A DNA stretch of 64,000 bases from Rosa chinensis (taxonomy: Eukaryota; Streptophyta; Magnoliopsida; Rosales; Rosaceae): positions 55,475,612-55,539,611 of the forward strand of contig NC_037091.1 in the NCBI RefSeq assembly GCF_002994745.2, in the 5' to 3' direction. Positions 25,526 to 37,092 of the stretch are shown in pieces. The position numbers and the translations under genes are program-made. The notes beneath the pieces are model-generated. The model did not search any database and had not been told where the DNA came from. It saw only the letters and a program-made list of their open reading frames with translations. Position 1 is the first letter of the stretch. Every line of letters starts with the position of its first letter.

Positions 25526-28500
25526 TAGGGATGGCATTTGTACCCATTGGGTATTACCCGCTGGGTATTACCCACCCAATAATAATTTACGGGTAATATC
25601 TGATGGGTAATACCCATCAAATAATTTGCGGGTATGGGTATTACCCACCCATTTCTAAATGGGTAAAACTCATACCCACCCATTTACCCATTTTCAATTG
25701 GGGCTGTTTTTTTTTTAAGGACTTTAGCCTATTAAAAGTTGGGATTTTTTTTTTTTTAAATACTTGCTACTTTATTGTTTTTCTTTAATCTTAATATGGG
25801 CAATTTTTTTATTTATTTATAATTTTTTTCTTTATACTTGCTACAAACATCTACCACTACATTATTGTTTTTTTTTTTATATGAATATTTCTACTTTAGT
25901 GTTAAGTTAGTAAATAAAATTAAATTTATTTTTCAACACCGACTCAGATAATGAAAATGAATAAGTGTCTTCTAAATATAACTTCAATGATAAGAAGAAG
26001 AAAAATTACAAAATGAGAATTCTAATATCTAAATCCTATAACTAAAATAAAGGTGAAGAGTGTGCTCTTCCTCTGGGTGTATCAATGTCGCCCTGCATCC
26101 TTTGAAGTAGAGTAAGATCATCATCAATATCATGGCAAGACTCCTCATCAACATCAACATCAACATCATCCTCTAATGTGCTAGGAGCATCTCGTATCTC
26201 ACTTCTCATCCAATCACGAGCACACATTAAAGCCTCCACTGTGTTTGAGTGAAGTCGGTTCCTATGCGGGCTCACAATCCGTCCACCAGTACTAAATGCC
26301 GACTCTGAGGCAACAGTAGATACAGGAATAGCTAGAATGTCACGAGCAACCTTATACAAGGTAGGATATTTCATCCCACTTGTCTTCCACCAGTATAAAA
26401 TATCGAACTCCTTATCATTTATCCTTGGTAAAACAGCCTCCTCCAGATACCTATCCAAGTCAAACTTGTCATTATCCTTGCTAGAGTCAAAAACATAAGC
26501 ATCATAAGCATCCATGTTATCATCCCCCAAATCATCATCGCCTGGCCTTGAACTTTCAAAAATGGACGAGTTATCAGATACGTGAGATACAGCACATGCA
26601 TTATACTCCTTGACCAAGTCATAAGCAAGCCTCTTGACTCTCTCAATTTCCAATGCAGCTCTATAAGGATAAATTTGCTTGAAGTAAAATTCAATCAACT
26701 TCAGCTTATATCGAGGATCTAAAATAGTGGCAACGGCAATTGTTCCAATCACGCTCCAATACTTGACAAACTTTTCATCCATCTTCTTTGCCATTTCTTC
26801 CACTTCATTTATATCAGACTCAAGCCACTTAGATATAGCCAACTTAATGTTGCAAATCTTTGGGAATAACAAGTTGGCTGTGGGATACTTGGTACCAGAT
26901 AGTAGTTCAGTCGTCTTGTAAAACAATTGCAGCTTTTCAGCAATCATTGTCACGAGATTCCAGTCATTTTCAGTTGGCACATCCTTATATCCCCTAGTCT
27001 TTAAAGCTGGAAACACTGTCTTATACTCCAATGCTGTCTGCAACATCAAATATGTGGAGTTCCATCTCGTCTTACAATCAAGTATCAACTTCCTATTACA
27101 TGCAACATCCAATTGGCGAGCTGCCTTAGCAAACGTTTCTTCTCTGTTTGGGCCACCAGTCCAATAAGCAACACTAGACCTTATGGTCTCAATGCTCTCC
27201 CGAATTACATCCAAACCATCCCTAACTATCAAATTCAATATGTGTGCACAACAACGCATATGCAATAACTTGCCACCAACCAACAATGAATTTGATCTCA
27301 AAGTCACAAGAAGTAATTCAATCATGGCATCATTAGTGGTACAATTATCCACAGTTAACGTTGATAAGTTACGATGGATATTCCAACTATATAAACACTC
27401 CATCAATACCCTATGAAGCGTATCTGCATCATGTGGACAGGGAACATATACAAATCTGCATAATAGGAAGTTACATTAGAAATCAGTTCCATGGATGATA
27501 ATAAACATTATCATAACAGTAAGTTACATTACAAATCTGCATAACAAGTACCATGATTAACAGATAGTGCAGCACTATAAACATATAATGACTAAGCAAT
27601 ATCAATACAAGACAGAGATACATTTCAGTAGCTAAGTAATACAACATCAACACTAAAAAGAGTGGAAATCATATATACCTCAAAAGTCGACTCTGCAAGT
27701 TCCAAGAATCATCAATAAAATGCGATGTTATGGCCATAAATCCTTTCTTTTGATTACTTGCAGTCCACATGTCTGTAGTGATTGCAATTCTACTTCTATT
27801 CATATGTATAAGCTTCATTGTCTTTTCTTTCTCGAATTCATAGATCTTCATAATCTCCTTCTTGATTGTGTTTCTACATGGAACCCTAAAGGAAGGTTGT
27901 AATGCATTAGAATACCTCCTGAACCCGAGATGCTCAACCATCGATAATTGGTACTCATGCAAGATGATCATATTGGCAAGCTCAGTCTCTGCATTACTCT
28001 CATCAAAATGACCAAATATGATTGTCCCCTCGCTCCTTGTTGATTGGGGCTTTAGTCCTTTACATGATTTAACATGTAAATTCAAGGAATTAGTTCCATT
28101 TGAAGACTTTGCACTTAGGATCTTGCCGCAATGCTTACAAATTGCTTTCTCTTCCCCCTTGATCACTTCTACTTCAAAATTATCCCATACTGCTGCTTTC
28201 CTCTTTCTTTTGCGTGGAGCCCTTTGCTCCACATCCTCATCCATTATTTCATTATTAGCACAGCTATATGACATATCTTCCATACTGCAAGAAGTAAAAT
28301 AGCATTCAAATGATGAATACAATTTCCAATATATAAGTAGATGCATACTGCAAGAAGTTAGATACACAAAAACCAATCAAAGGATGGTGATTTTAGAGTT
28401 ATTATTAAGCTAGGTAAAATACCTAAAATACTACAGATGTGGAAGACTAACATCTCAAAACAGTAACTACGAACTTAAATATCTCATTCATTTGCTCAGT

Positions 28501-29239
28501 CACAGAAGCCGCTACCAGATGCAAACAATACACTTCAAACATTTCAAAAATCTAGCTGTACCTCCATATCAAATTCCCTTCTTCTACTAGAATATCTCAT
28601 TCAAATTCAAGTTAACAAAACCCAGAATCCCTTTGCAAAAATTAACACAGAATCAAACTCCATTCAAACAAATCCCACAATCAAAAGCCAAAACGTAAAA
28701 GCACTTGCTCAAATCCACAAAACTACGATCTTTGATCCCAATATGCTTAACCAAAACAAGAAAAACCACATGAATCGCAAAACCCACTTCCTGAAATCAA
28801 ATCAAGCATGGCAAATTGCATATATACCGACAATAGATACAGATATAAGAGAGAAGGAAGCGAGTACCTTAGAGAAACTTGAGTATGAGTTCAAAGCTGG
28901 TGAGAGCCAAGATGGAATAGAACCCTAGAAATCCACCTCGTTTCCGCCGACGATATCCACCACGACCTCAACCCTAGACGCCGGAGTAGTCGATCTCCGG
29001 CGAGACTGTTGGGTCGAACAGAGAGAAAAGAGGAGATCGCGGGTGAATAGAAATGGGTATTGGGTAAAATTTTAATACCCGTGGGTAACACCCATACCCA
29101 CCCTTTTTGATATGGGTATTTTATCAAATACCCGTACCCACCCAAAACTCATAAACGGGTACCCATACCCGAAAAAAAATACCCAGAAGGAATCATTACC
29201 CGTGGGTACCCATACCCGTGGGTTAAAATGCCATCCCTA
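25526..29239 (-). mobile_element. Complete hAT transposon, potentially autonomous
   Basis: The ends are TAGGGATGGCATTT at 25526 and its inverted copy finishing at 29239. A perfect 8-bp duplication GATCCACC lies at 25518-25525 and 29240-29247, the hAT signature. The 150-200 bp inside each end are packed with GGGTA/TACCC words, in both orientations, likely transposase-binding sites. The single gene inside (26042-28283, minus strand) is an uninterrupted hAT transposase with one coding intron. Length (3,714 bp), ends and gene are all consistent with an element that could still move. It is inserted into a LINE RNase H remnant (29248-29663). Confidence 0.93.
26042..28283 (-). CDS. hAT transposase (BED zinc finger, RICESLEEPER/DAYSLEEPER-like)
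   Basis: Two coding exons, 27679-28283 and 26042-27455, joined by a GT-AG intron, encode 672 residues without a stop. The layout is a basic stretch RKRKRKA (24-30), then a BED zinc finger (about 32-75, with CKHC and HVKSC ligands). Next comes the RNase H-like core with the first catalytic Asp171 (TTDMWT), the second Asp238 (TVDN), the CxxH motif (270-273, CCAH) and the conserved TRW (331-333). The catalytic Glu586 (ASESAFS) sits in the C-terminal dimerisation domain with its WW and RN.L motifs. All hAT landmark residues are present. The ATG was chosen because a splice acceptor (CTTGCAG) precedes it by one base, implying a 5' UTR intron. The acidic C-terminus has DV/DE repeats. Domesticated relatives exist, but here the gene sits inside intact ends with a target duplication, so it is a transposon gene. 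Confidence 0.92.
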
Positions 29240-29247
29240 GATCCACC

Positions 29248-29663
29248 AAGCTGTATTTTGATGGCTCCATTATTCGTGACAACAATGTTGCTGATGGTTT
29301 TATCGGAAGAGATTCTAATGGTACTTCCTTAGTGGCGAGGTCAAATAATTTGACGCTTATCAAGTGCATCACTGGTCAGTACTCCATCACATGGAGACTC
29401 AAGTCAATCATTGGTGACATAAAGAAGATTGCAACACGCATTGAAGACATCAAGTTCAACCACATTTATAGAGAAGCCAAATTTGCCGTTGATTCCTTGG
29501 CAAAAATGGGTCATAACCTTGGTACAAGCTGTGTTTGGAGCCATGATTTTCCCCATTGCCATACCTGCTGCTGCTTTATTTGATAGGCTTAATTATGGAT
29601 GCCCTAGAGGCTCCTCTATTTAGTAGTTTATTTGTAGTTCTTTTCTTATTAAAAAAAAAAAAA
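29248..29663 (+). pseudogene. LINE RNase H domain and poly(A) tail remnant
   Basis: The translation shows YFDGSIIRDNNVADGFIGRD and, later, HIYREAKFAVDSLAKMG, the two ends of the plant LINE-type RNase H (RVT_3) domain. A run of 13 A ends it at 29651-29663. The 5' side continues into 25483-25517 across the hAT element, which split it. Only this short terminal piece remains. Confidence 0.75.
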
Positions 29664-29857
29664 GGTTATTATCATAAATGGTACCTGAACTTATCCTCTA
29701 TTTTATCGATGGTACATGAACTTTAATTTTGATTATAACCAGTACCTGAACTTTTCGATTTCATTTTAAATGGTACCTAAGGCCACCTTCGATCACTATT
29801 CTGGCCAAATAAGCCAAATCTAAAAAAAAACAAAAAACAAAAAAACAAGTTCAAGGC

Positions 29858-30075
29858 TGTTTTAGAGAAACTGAATTTGAGAGGAATTTGCTGTGTATTC
29901 TCATTGATAATAGGGCCCTCTTTATATAGATGATTACAATGCATAGAATCTCAATCATACAAGGAAAGTAATTCTACATTGAATAGGATTCTAGATCCTT
30001 CTAATTAAATCATATTACCACTAGGTCAAGTAACCTAGAGTTTGGGCTAAACACAAATTAGGTTTTCCTTGAACA
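29858..30075 (-). repeat. LTR of copia copy B (3' LTR in element orientation)
   Basis: This 218-bp repeat runs from TGTTTTAGAGAAACTG to CCTTGAACA. It is almost identical to 35672-35889. Confidence 0.95.
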
Positions 30076-33000
30076 CTCCCCCTTGTGTTACCCAACCGCG
30101 GTGCTTCTCTCGTTGCCTCGTTAAAAACCTTGCCGAGTAACAAAAACCCAGTGGGACAAAAATAACCTCGGTCGAAAGGGAAAAAGAGCACAACACACCC
30201 TTCACGTTTCGAGGTGAACATGTAGACATCTCCCCCTGATGTCTGCGCCTCCCCCTGATGACTACGATCATGGGAGTTCAGATAATTTCTGCAAGTCAAT
30301 TCTTGCCACATGTTTCTCGAACGTGGACTTGAGCAATGACTTAGTAAACAAGTCTGCCTCACTGTCCTCAGATCGAACCTAGTTCACTTTGATCTCGAGG
30401 AGTGTCTGTTGTTGTTGATTATGCTTGGTGTTGTCGCCTTTGATGTAGCCTTGCCTCATTCGTTCAAAACAAGTAGCATTACCCTAAATGCTCGTAGGCT
30501 CATCTGTGGTAGACTTCAAACCACAATTGTTCGAACATGCGTAATTATGAATCCAATCCATATTCATTCACGAACCACTTCATGAAGAGCAATGATCTCT
30601 GCATTATTCGAAGATATAGCGACTAGGGTCTATTTTGTAGACCTCCAAGATGTCACAGTCTTTTCCCATGGTAAACACTTAACCGGATTAGGAATGACCT
30701 TTGTGTGGGTCAGAGAGATACCCAACATCAGCAAAACCTTCCAAAACACATGTCGTTTTTGGGATGGGGATAGTGGACGCAGACTAGTGTTGGCGGCGTT
30801 CCTGGTGTGTTATGGGTCCAAATCCATCATCTTTCTGTAGGGATAGAACAAGCCCATATCAGTCGTATATCTCTAGTATCGAAAGATATCTTTTACACCA
30901 ATCTAATGGCGTCGCGTTGGCGCAAAGCTATACCCTAGCCAACAAGTTCGCTACGAATGAGATGTCTGGTCTTGTGCATTGAGCTAAGTACAATAATGCG
31001 CCTATTGTACTAAGTAAGGCACTTCTGCCTCTAGCACATCTTCGTCATCATCCTTTCGACGAAGAGGATCCTTTTCAAGATCAAGAATACGGACGATCAT
31101 GGGGGTGCTTGAAGGCTTGACCTCGTCAAAATGCCTAAGCATCTATCGACACGATGCTCAAGTTCCAAACCGAGACATAATCGTGTTCTCCCAAAATCCT
31201 TCATCTCAAACTACGGATTTCAAGTGTTCAGCGGTTTCCCTTAACTCTTTAAGGGCTTCTAATGAAGATCATGTCCAACATGAACCGCGATAGAATCCAA
31301 AACTTGTCATAGAAACGCGTGGGCATATCCCTTCCCAATCAAGTAGTCACTTTAGTGAGCGTTTCAACCTTATTGTAAACGCGCTCCATGGTCTAGAGCC
31401 ACTTGACTTGGGTAAATGAAGTTCGCCATGAACCTTCATATATATTCCGTATCTAGATCCCTATAGATATACGTAGTGACCACATTTGTAAGCTGCATGT
31501 TCAGTTATTCGGAAACTACCAAACTGACAGGGTAGTGGAGTGCAATGACATCCATTACGAGAGAATATGTCTCATCGTAGTCGATTCCAGGGCATTTTGT
31601 GAGAAGCCTTGCGCCATAAGGCGAGATTACCATCTCTTTTTCTCACTACGCTTTCTAACGAAGACCCATTAGTTAACAGGTTTTATATTAGGAGGTGTTG
31701 GCATCTCTAGCTCGAAAACCTTCCTCTTCGTTAGAGAATCCATCTTAACCTGGATAGCATCTTTCCATTTAGGCCAAAAACTCTCTACGTTGGCATTCAT
31801 TCATCAACGGAGCGTGGTTCGATATCATTGGACTCAACAAACTTATGCGCAATGAAATGCGCAACTACATCATCAATTATGATAGAGTTTCCATCCCACG
31901 TCTCGTGTACACTAGTGTAAGTTTCATAGAGCTCTATATTCTCAGGAATAGGTTCTGATGTTGAGGCGTCCCCCAACGATAACCATAACCCGGAAGATTC
32001 TCATAAGACGGATTTTGAGTCTTGATGATCAAAGGATTGAAATGTGCCAAAGTATCCTTCGAACTCACGGGCCTCCTACGCATCCTAGCTGGGGCCATGG
32101 CCTGTAACGCCAGAGTGCCACTCTCTTTGGCGTTGGCACCCTGCCTACCTCCGTGTAGGGTGGCGCTATGTCCTCTGGTAGGGACGTACTTCCTTGCAGG
32201 CATGTTTGCAGCATATTTGTGTGATCTCGTCACTTTAATAGGGATCAAGATGAGACATAGTGGGGACAGACTACAACAATTCCTGTCGTTCCTGTTGAAC
32301 ATTCGTGTTCTTATCTCCCCCTAACGACGGGAAGACTGTCTCATCAAAGTGACATCCGCAAATCTAGCTGTAAGGAGATCGCCTAGCAAGGGCATTTAAG
32401 TGGCGGACGATTGTTGGAAGCTTAAATCCAACGTAGTTGCCCATTCGTGTTGTAAGGACCCATCATAGAGTGCTGTGGCGGCGCAATTGGCACATAAATG
32501 GCTCACTCAAATGTGCGTAAGTACAAAAGACTTGTACCCAGTCACTAGCTGTAACGCAGAGGTACATTGAGTGGCGGTAGGTCGTAGACAAATTAGCAGA
32601 GCTGCATGCGATATTGCATCACCCCAAGAGGATGTAAGAAGATTGGTGTGCATTACCAAAGTTCGGACTACCATCGTAGTCGTTTCCGCGAGACCAATTG
32701 GGTGTGTACCTGGGAATGTGATGTCCAACATCAAGCCCATTGCAATATCCATCGAAAGTCTTTCAATGTAAACTCTCTAGCATAGTCAAATCCAATTGAC
32801 TGAATAGGATGATCTGGGGAGTGAGCCCATTGTCATATGATATGAGCTAGGAGTGTAGCGTAAGCAGCATTTATAGGTGGACAATGGCACAACACGTGAC
32901 CAGCGTGTTTGCGTGTCAACCAATATCATGAAATATTTAAGCGTCCGCAAGTTGGTTGAATCAATCCACAAAATCCCTACGGATTATTTGTAAGAACAGA

Positions 33001-34098
33001 ATGAGTATTGTCATATCCTTTGCAGAGGACGGTCTCAGTCCTAATTTCCCTAAGGAACGGGCTTTGTAAAGATGTCCGTGTGAAGTCTTTATAGACGGAT
33101 CATCATATCATGACTAGGATGATCGATCCTGTCGTGACAAAGCCAATATGTGTCTAAATCCAAGAGATCTTCTCTCATAACTTTTATTGGATTAATAGCT
33201 CAAATAGTGACATAGAGTCCACTAGAGAGACACATAAACTTCTCTAAGATGCGTCTTTGTTCGCAATCATTAGAGGCAATGCAAAGGAACTCATTTCCGT
33301 TCTCTACATGCATTGTCGCATGGAATTCGTTGGCTATTCATAGGGTACGATTTGCCCTAAGAGCGTAGAGAGTTTATGTGACAGCTGTAATCAAGGTGCC
33401 ATTTGGCAAGTGGAACTTGGGCTATTCCATGTCCTTGAATTAATATTGATGGCCTAGCCATCATAGTCACAAAGTCATATGCTCAGAATCAAAATGGAGT
33501 CATAATGGAAAGAACTCGAAATTTTATTCATAAGCCAACGGAGTACATCATCGTTTCTATGATCAAAGAAAATCTAATCCAATAAAGGTAATATGGCAAT
33601 CGCCTACATCTCTTGGAAAATAAAGACTTAAACAGAATTGGCGATCTATTGATTCCAGCCAGATTTGTAGTCTGCAACCCTTCACTCTAGATCATCTTCT
33701 TGATCTTCTTGTTCCACATAGTGAGCTTCTCTTGCTTCACAATATGCTTTGTAGGCAATGACAAGTTCTTCACGAGCTCTACAAATGTGTGCCCAATGCT
33801 CAGACACTCCACATCGAGAACATACATCTCTTTGCTCGAACTCCATTGATTGAGGCGCTTTGAAAGCGTCATTTAGATGGCTGTTAGTGTTGGTGGCGCC
33901 ACCAACATGGCCAGAGGCGTTGCCTCCCTCTCTCTTTCCACGTTTACCTCTTCGGTTCCGTGTTCGCCTATTTTGGCGGTTACCTTCCCAAGTAGAGCTA
34001 TTATATGGATCAGAATGTCCAGAAGTATACCTAAGATTAGGGTTTCGCTCTTGGCGCCCTCTCTTAGAGGTGCGACTATAATTGGATTCCGGAATATG

Positions 34099-34740
34099 CT
34101 ATGTTTCCACGGATCTCGAATTATAGTTCTTCACAAGGATATTGTCATGCTTTTCAGCGACATTCATAGCTCCAATGAGCTCATGAAACCTTGTGATCCG
34201 TCTTGCATATACATCGATTCGATAGTTCTTAGCAACCATCAATGCAAAGACGGGGAAGGTAGAGAGAGTCTTCTCAATCAACATCGCATCTGTGATCTCT
34301 TTACCACAGAATTCCATTAAGGATTTAATGCGAAGTGCTTCCGAGTTATAGTCAAGAACTGACTTGAAATCACAGAAGCGGAGGCTATGCCATCTCACTT
34401 CTAGGTCAGGAAGCAAGGAGTCACGGACGTTGCCAAATCTTTCTTCGAGTGAGACCCACAGCCTTCTGGGGTCTTCTTCATTCATATACTCGTACTGGAG
34501 CGAATCATCCATATGACGAGTCATTAGGATGATGGCTTTCGCCTTATTTGCCTCTAAGGCTGCTCTATTTGCTTCCAAAGCTTGAGCTTGCTCAACAGTT
34601 ATCACGTCCTGGCTAGGCTCGAGAATCATATTCAAGATTCCTACAGCCTTGAGATGCTGGCGGATATCACGAACCCACCTGTGATATCCAGAGCCAGTTG
34701 TTCCCAATGGAGCAAAGTCCAATTTGTTCAGGTTACTCAT
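34099..34740 (-). CDS. Copia Gag polyprotein fragment (copy B)
   Basis: Starting MSNLNKLDFAPLGTTGSGYH, it is 213 codons of uninterrupted Ty1-copia Gag (UBN2/retrotran_gag type). The conserved YxxWVRDIRQHL-like start and a DSLLPDLEVRWHSLRF core are present. It assembles the virus-like particle in intact elements. The zinc knuckle and the rest of Pol downstream (below 34099) are out of frame or interrupted, so only Gag could be made here. The related element C carries the same region split by an insertion. Confidence 0.8.
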   Translation of the reverse strand: MSNLNKLDFAPLGTTGSGYHRWVRDIRQHLKAVGILNMILEPSQDVITVEQAQALEANRAALEANKAKAIILMTRHMDDSLQYEYMNEEDPRRLWVSLEERFGNVRDSLLPDLEVRWHSLRFCDFKSVLDYNSEALRIKSLMEFCGKEITDAMLIEKTLSTFPVFALMVAKNYRIDVYARRITRFHELIGAMNVAEKHDNILVKNYNSRSVET

Positions 34741-35671
34741 CCTGAAAGAGAACAAGAAATTAGGGTTAGTTTCGGAGCGAAAAGGGCTACCACAAAAAAC
34801 TTATTAAATTTTTTAGCGTAGTCGCTTCCAAGAAATTAGGGATTTTTCCGAGCGTAGTCGCTTCCAGGAAAATCCGATTCCAAGAGGGGTTTTGGATTAG
34901 ATCGAAACAATGATGTAAGTGGTCGATCATAAATTCTCTACAAACTCTAAGTTTGGAGATCTCAACAAGCTCTAAGCTTGGAGTGAGCACGAACCCCCAC
35001 AGTTCGGTTTAATTTGGTCTCCCCTATAATGAAGAAAGGAGGGTAGAAGAAGGGAGGTTGCAAGTCCCCGAGAAAAAGAAGAGAAATTGAAATAAAAACT
35101 CAAAAACAGGAACTTTTAGTAAACCATACCTCTTAGGATTGCGGATCGCATTCGATCCTCATTGTAGGATTGCAAACAAGCTTCAGTTCTAGGCGAATCA
35201 AACTTGTTGAAATTCGGAGCAGATTCGCTTCTAAACAGCTCCCACTCCGATTGGTGTACAGGTTACAAAATGTCTCCAATAGGGTGATATGCACAGGAAC
35301 GAGCATGCTGAACAGCTCCCACCTTGAATACTGTACAGGTCTCAAAATTTCTCTAATAGGGCTGAAATTTTGAGGTCAGATAGAGGAGATAGAGATGAAC
35401 AACTTTGATGAAGAAAGTATTTTGATCAGAGGTCCCGAACAAGACGTTTCGGGGCGTGCAAGCAGGCTGATCTGCACAAGAACGAGCGAGCTGCTATGCT
35501 GCAGGGGCAGCAGGAGTGCCGCAATGCTGCATGGGCAGTAGGTGGCACATGGGTGCGCAAGGGCTGCAGGGGCAGCTTACGGCATGGCTAGCAAGGGTTA
35601 GGAGCTTGCAGCTGTTTTGGTGAGAAGAGTTTTGGTTTTTAGGGCTAGGGTTAGGGCTCGTGCTGATAACG

Positions 35672-35889
35672 TGTTTTAGAGAAACTGAATTTGAGAGGAA
35701 TTTGCTGTGTATTCTCATTGATAATAGGGGCCTCTTTATATAGAGGATTACAATGCATAGAATCTCAATCATACAAGGAAAGTAATTCTACATTGAATAG
35801 GATTCTAGATCCTTCTAATTAAATCATATTACCACTAGGTCAAGTAACCTAGAGTTTGGGCTAAACACAAATTAGGTTTTCCTTGAACA
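35672..35889 (-). repeat. LTR of copia copy B (5' LTR in element orientation)
   Basis: It is the partner of 29858-30075. The element interior begins GTTATCAGCACGAG on the minus strand at the usual primer-binding position. This is not the standard initiator-tRNA-Met site TGGTATCAGAGC, and I could not name the primer tRNA. Confidence 0.95.
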
Positions 35890-36139
35890 AAGGCAAGTCT
35901 ATTACCAAAAAATCATCACCATATATGATCGCAACCCTCGAAATCATCAAAAATCATCACTATGATCACCTCCCATGCCGTTTTTAGTTCGAATAGTGAT
36001 CGGATGTGGCTCTAGGTACCATTTAAAATGAAATTGAAAAGTTTGGGTACTGGTTGTGATCAAAATTGAAGTTCAGGTACCATCGATAAGATTGAGGTAT
36101 AGTTCAGGTACCATTTGTGATAATAACCCAAAAAAAAAA

Positions 36140-37092
36140 GTATCAAGTTCACTTCTACACATTGGTCATGGTTACTATATTTGTTTTTCTTTCCTTTCCT
36201 TTCATTTTCTTGTAGTCTTGAACTAAGGTATCTGCAATTTCAGTCGGAACACATCACTGTATAAAATATTGATAGTCTTAGTGACGTTCGAGTTAACGAG
36301 ATAACGAATATATGTCTATTATGTTTCGTTACATTAGAAGAAAAAAAAGGGCAATTCATTCTCAGCTCCTCCCATTAGTTGAGTCAACCCTATATTTTGC
36401 TTCCTCGTATTCTATTAGAATTAGAAGAGGAGCAAAATTGATGCCCCGTTTATTTACATTTCACACTCCACTTGGCTAGCAAGATTAATTTGACTCATTA
36501 ATAGTATGTAAAAAACTCTGCTCTCTCGATATGAACTCTGAATTTGATCAGTTTCTGATTGTGAAGTCGTGCCTCGCTTGTCCATAGCTGAAAATCTAAA
36601 AGCTACTTTGGTGGGAAATATGTTCGTATAGAATTTGTGGTGAAATCTTGATGCCAATGTCAACATCCTTCTTAGTCTAACCATGAAGTTGGAATCGACA
36701 TGATTTGGAATCCTTACAGTTACAAATATACGAGCCTACATGGGAAATGATGGTTTCTGATTCAATTAAAAAGATAAATTCATCAGGAACATAAGATGGC
36801 GATGTTTTTGGTGCCCATTTACAAAACTAGAGCACTAAATTTCTTATTCTCATCTTCAAATACTATATGATTAAAGCAATGTCTTCTGCCATAATTATTT
36901 CCCTAATCACAATAGGAGATTGCCTTGTCAAGCCTTGAAGGTTCCAAAAGATATCAAACTTGAAAACTCAGCCAAACCATGAACAAAGAGATATTGACAA
37001 GGTACGTTGTTTATATATGATGGTTCTAATCATCAATTTTTGTAGCTTCAATATCGTAGGTGTCAACATTGCTTGTTGCAGGCTGTAGTAGA
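36140..37092. other. Spacer between POLA2 5' side and LHT copy 1
   Basis: From about 36235 (GGAACACATCACTGTAT) the sequence is homologous to 50590 onward in the second duplicated unit, and the part near 36610-36720 matches 53095-53190. This is the 3' flank of LHT. No extra gene was seen. Confidence 0.6.

Larger units (their letters stand above)
29858..35889 (-). mobile_element. Ty1-copia retrotransposon (copy B), complete ends, decayed coding
   Basis: The two 218-bp LTRs (29858-30075 and 35672-35889) have TG...CA ends and a 5-bp duplication AAGGC (29853-29857 and 35890-35894). The purine tract (CACAAGGGGGAG on the minus strand) borders the left LTR, so transcription runs right to left. Inside, an intact gag frame (34099-34740) is followed by fragments of zinc knuckle, integrase and reverse transcriptase sequence riddled with stops and frameshifts. 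The LTRs differ at about two positions (29,929 region CCC/GGC and 29,949 region T/G), so insertion was recent despite the broken polyprotein. Confidence 0.93.
29664..36129. mobile_element. MITE with long inverted repeats, split by a copia element
   Basis: The left end reads GGTTATTATCATAAATGG followed by TACCTGAACTT. The right end, read on the minus strand from 36129, reads GGGTTATTATCACAAATGG followed by TACCTGAACTA. The similarity runs about 150 bp inward on both sides. With the copia element and its 5-bp duplication removed, the unit is about 430 bp and nearly all inverted repeat. Runs of A flank both ends (29651-29663 and 36130-36139), so it inserted into the LINE poly(A) tail and the A-run is the duplicated target. 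The superfamily is unresolved; Mutator-like is possible. Confidence 0.8.

Noticed and set aside
32022..32324. 100-codon plus-strand frame in copia copy B
   Set aside because: It is antisense to the decayed Pol region of the element, which reads on the minus strand.
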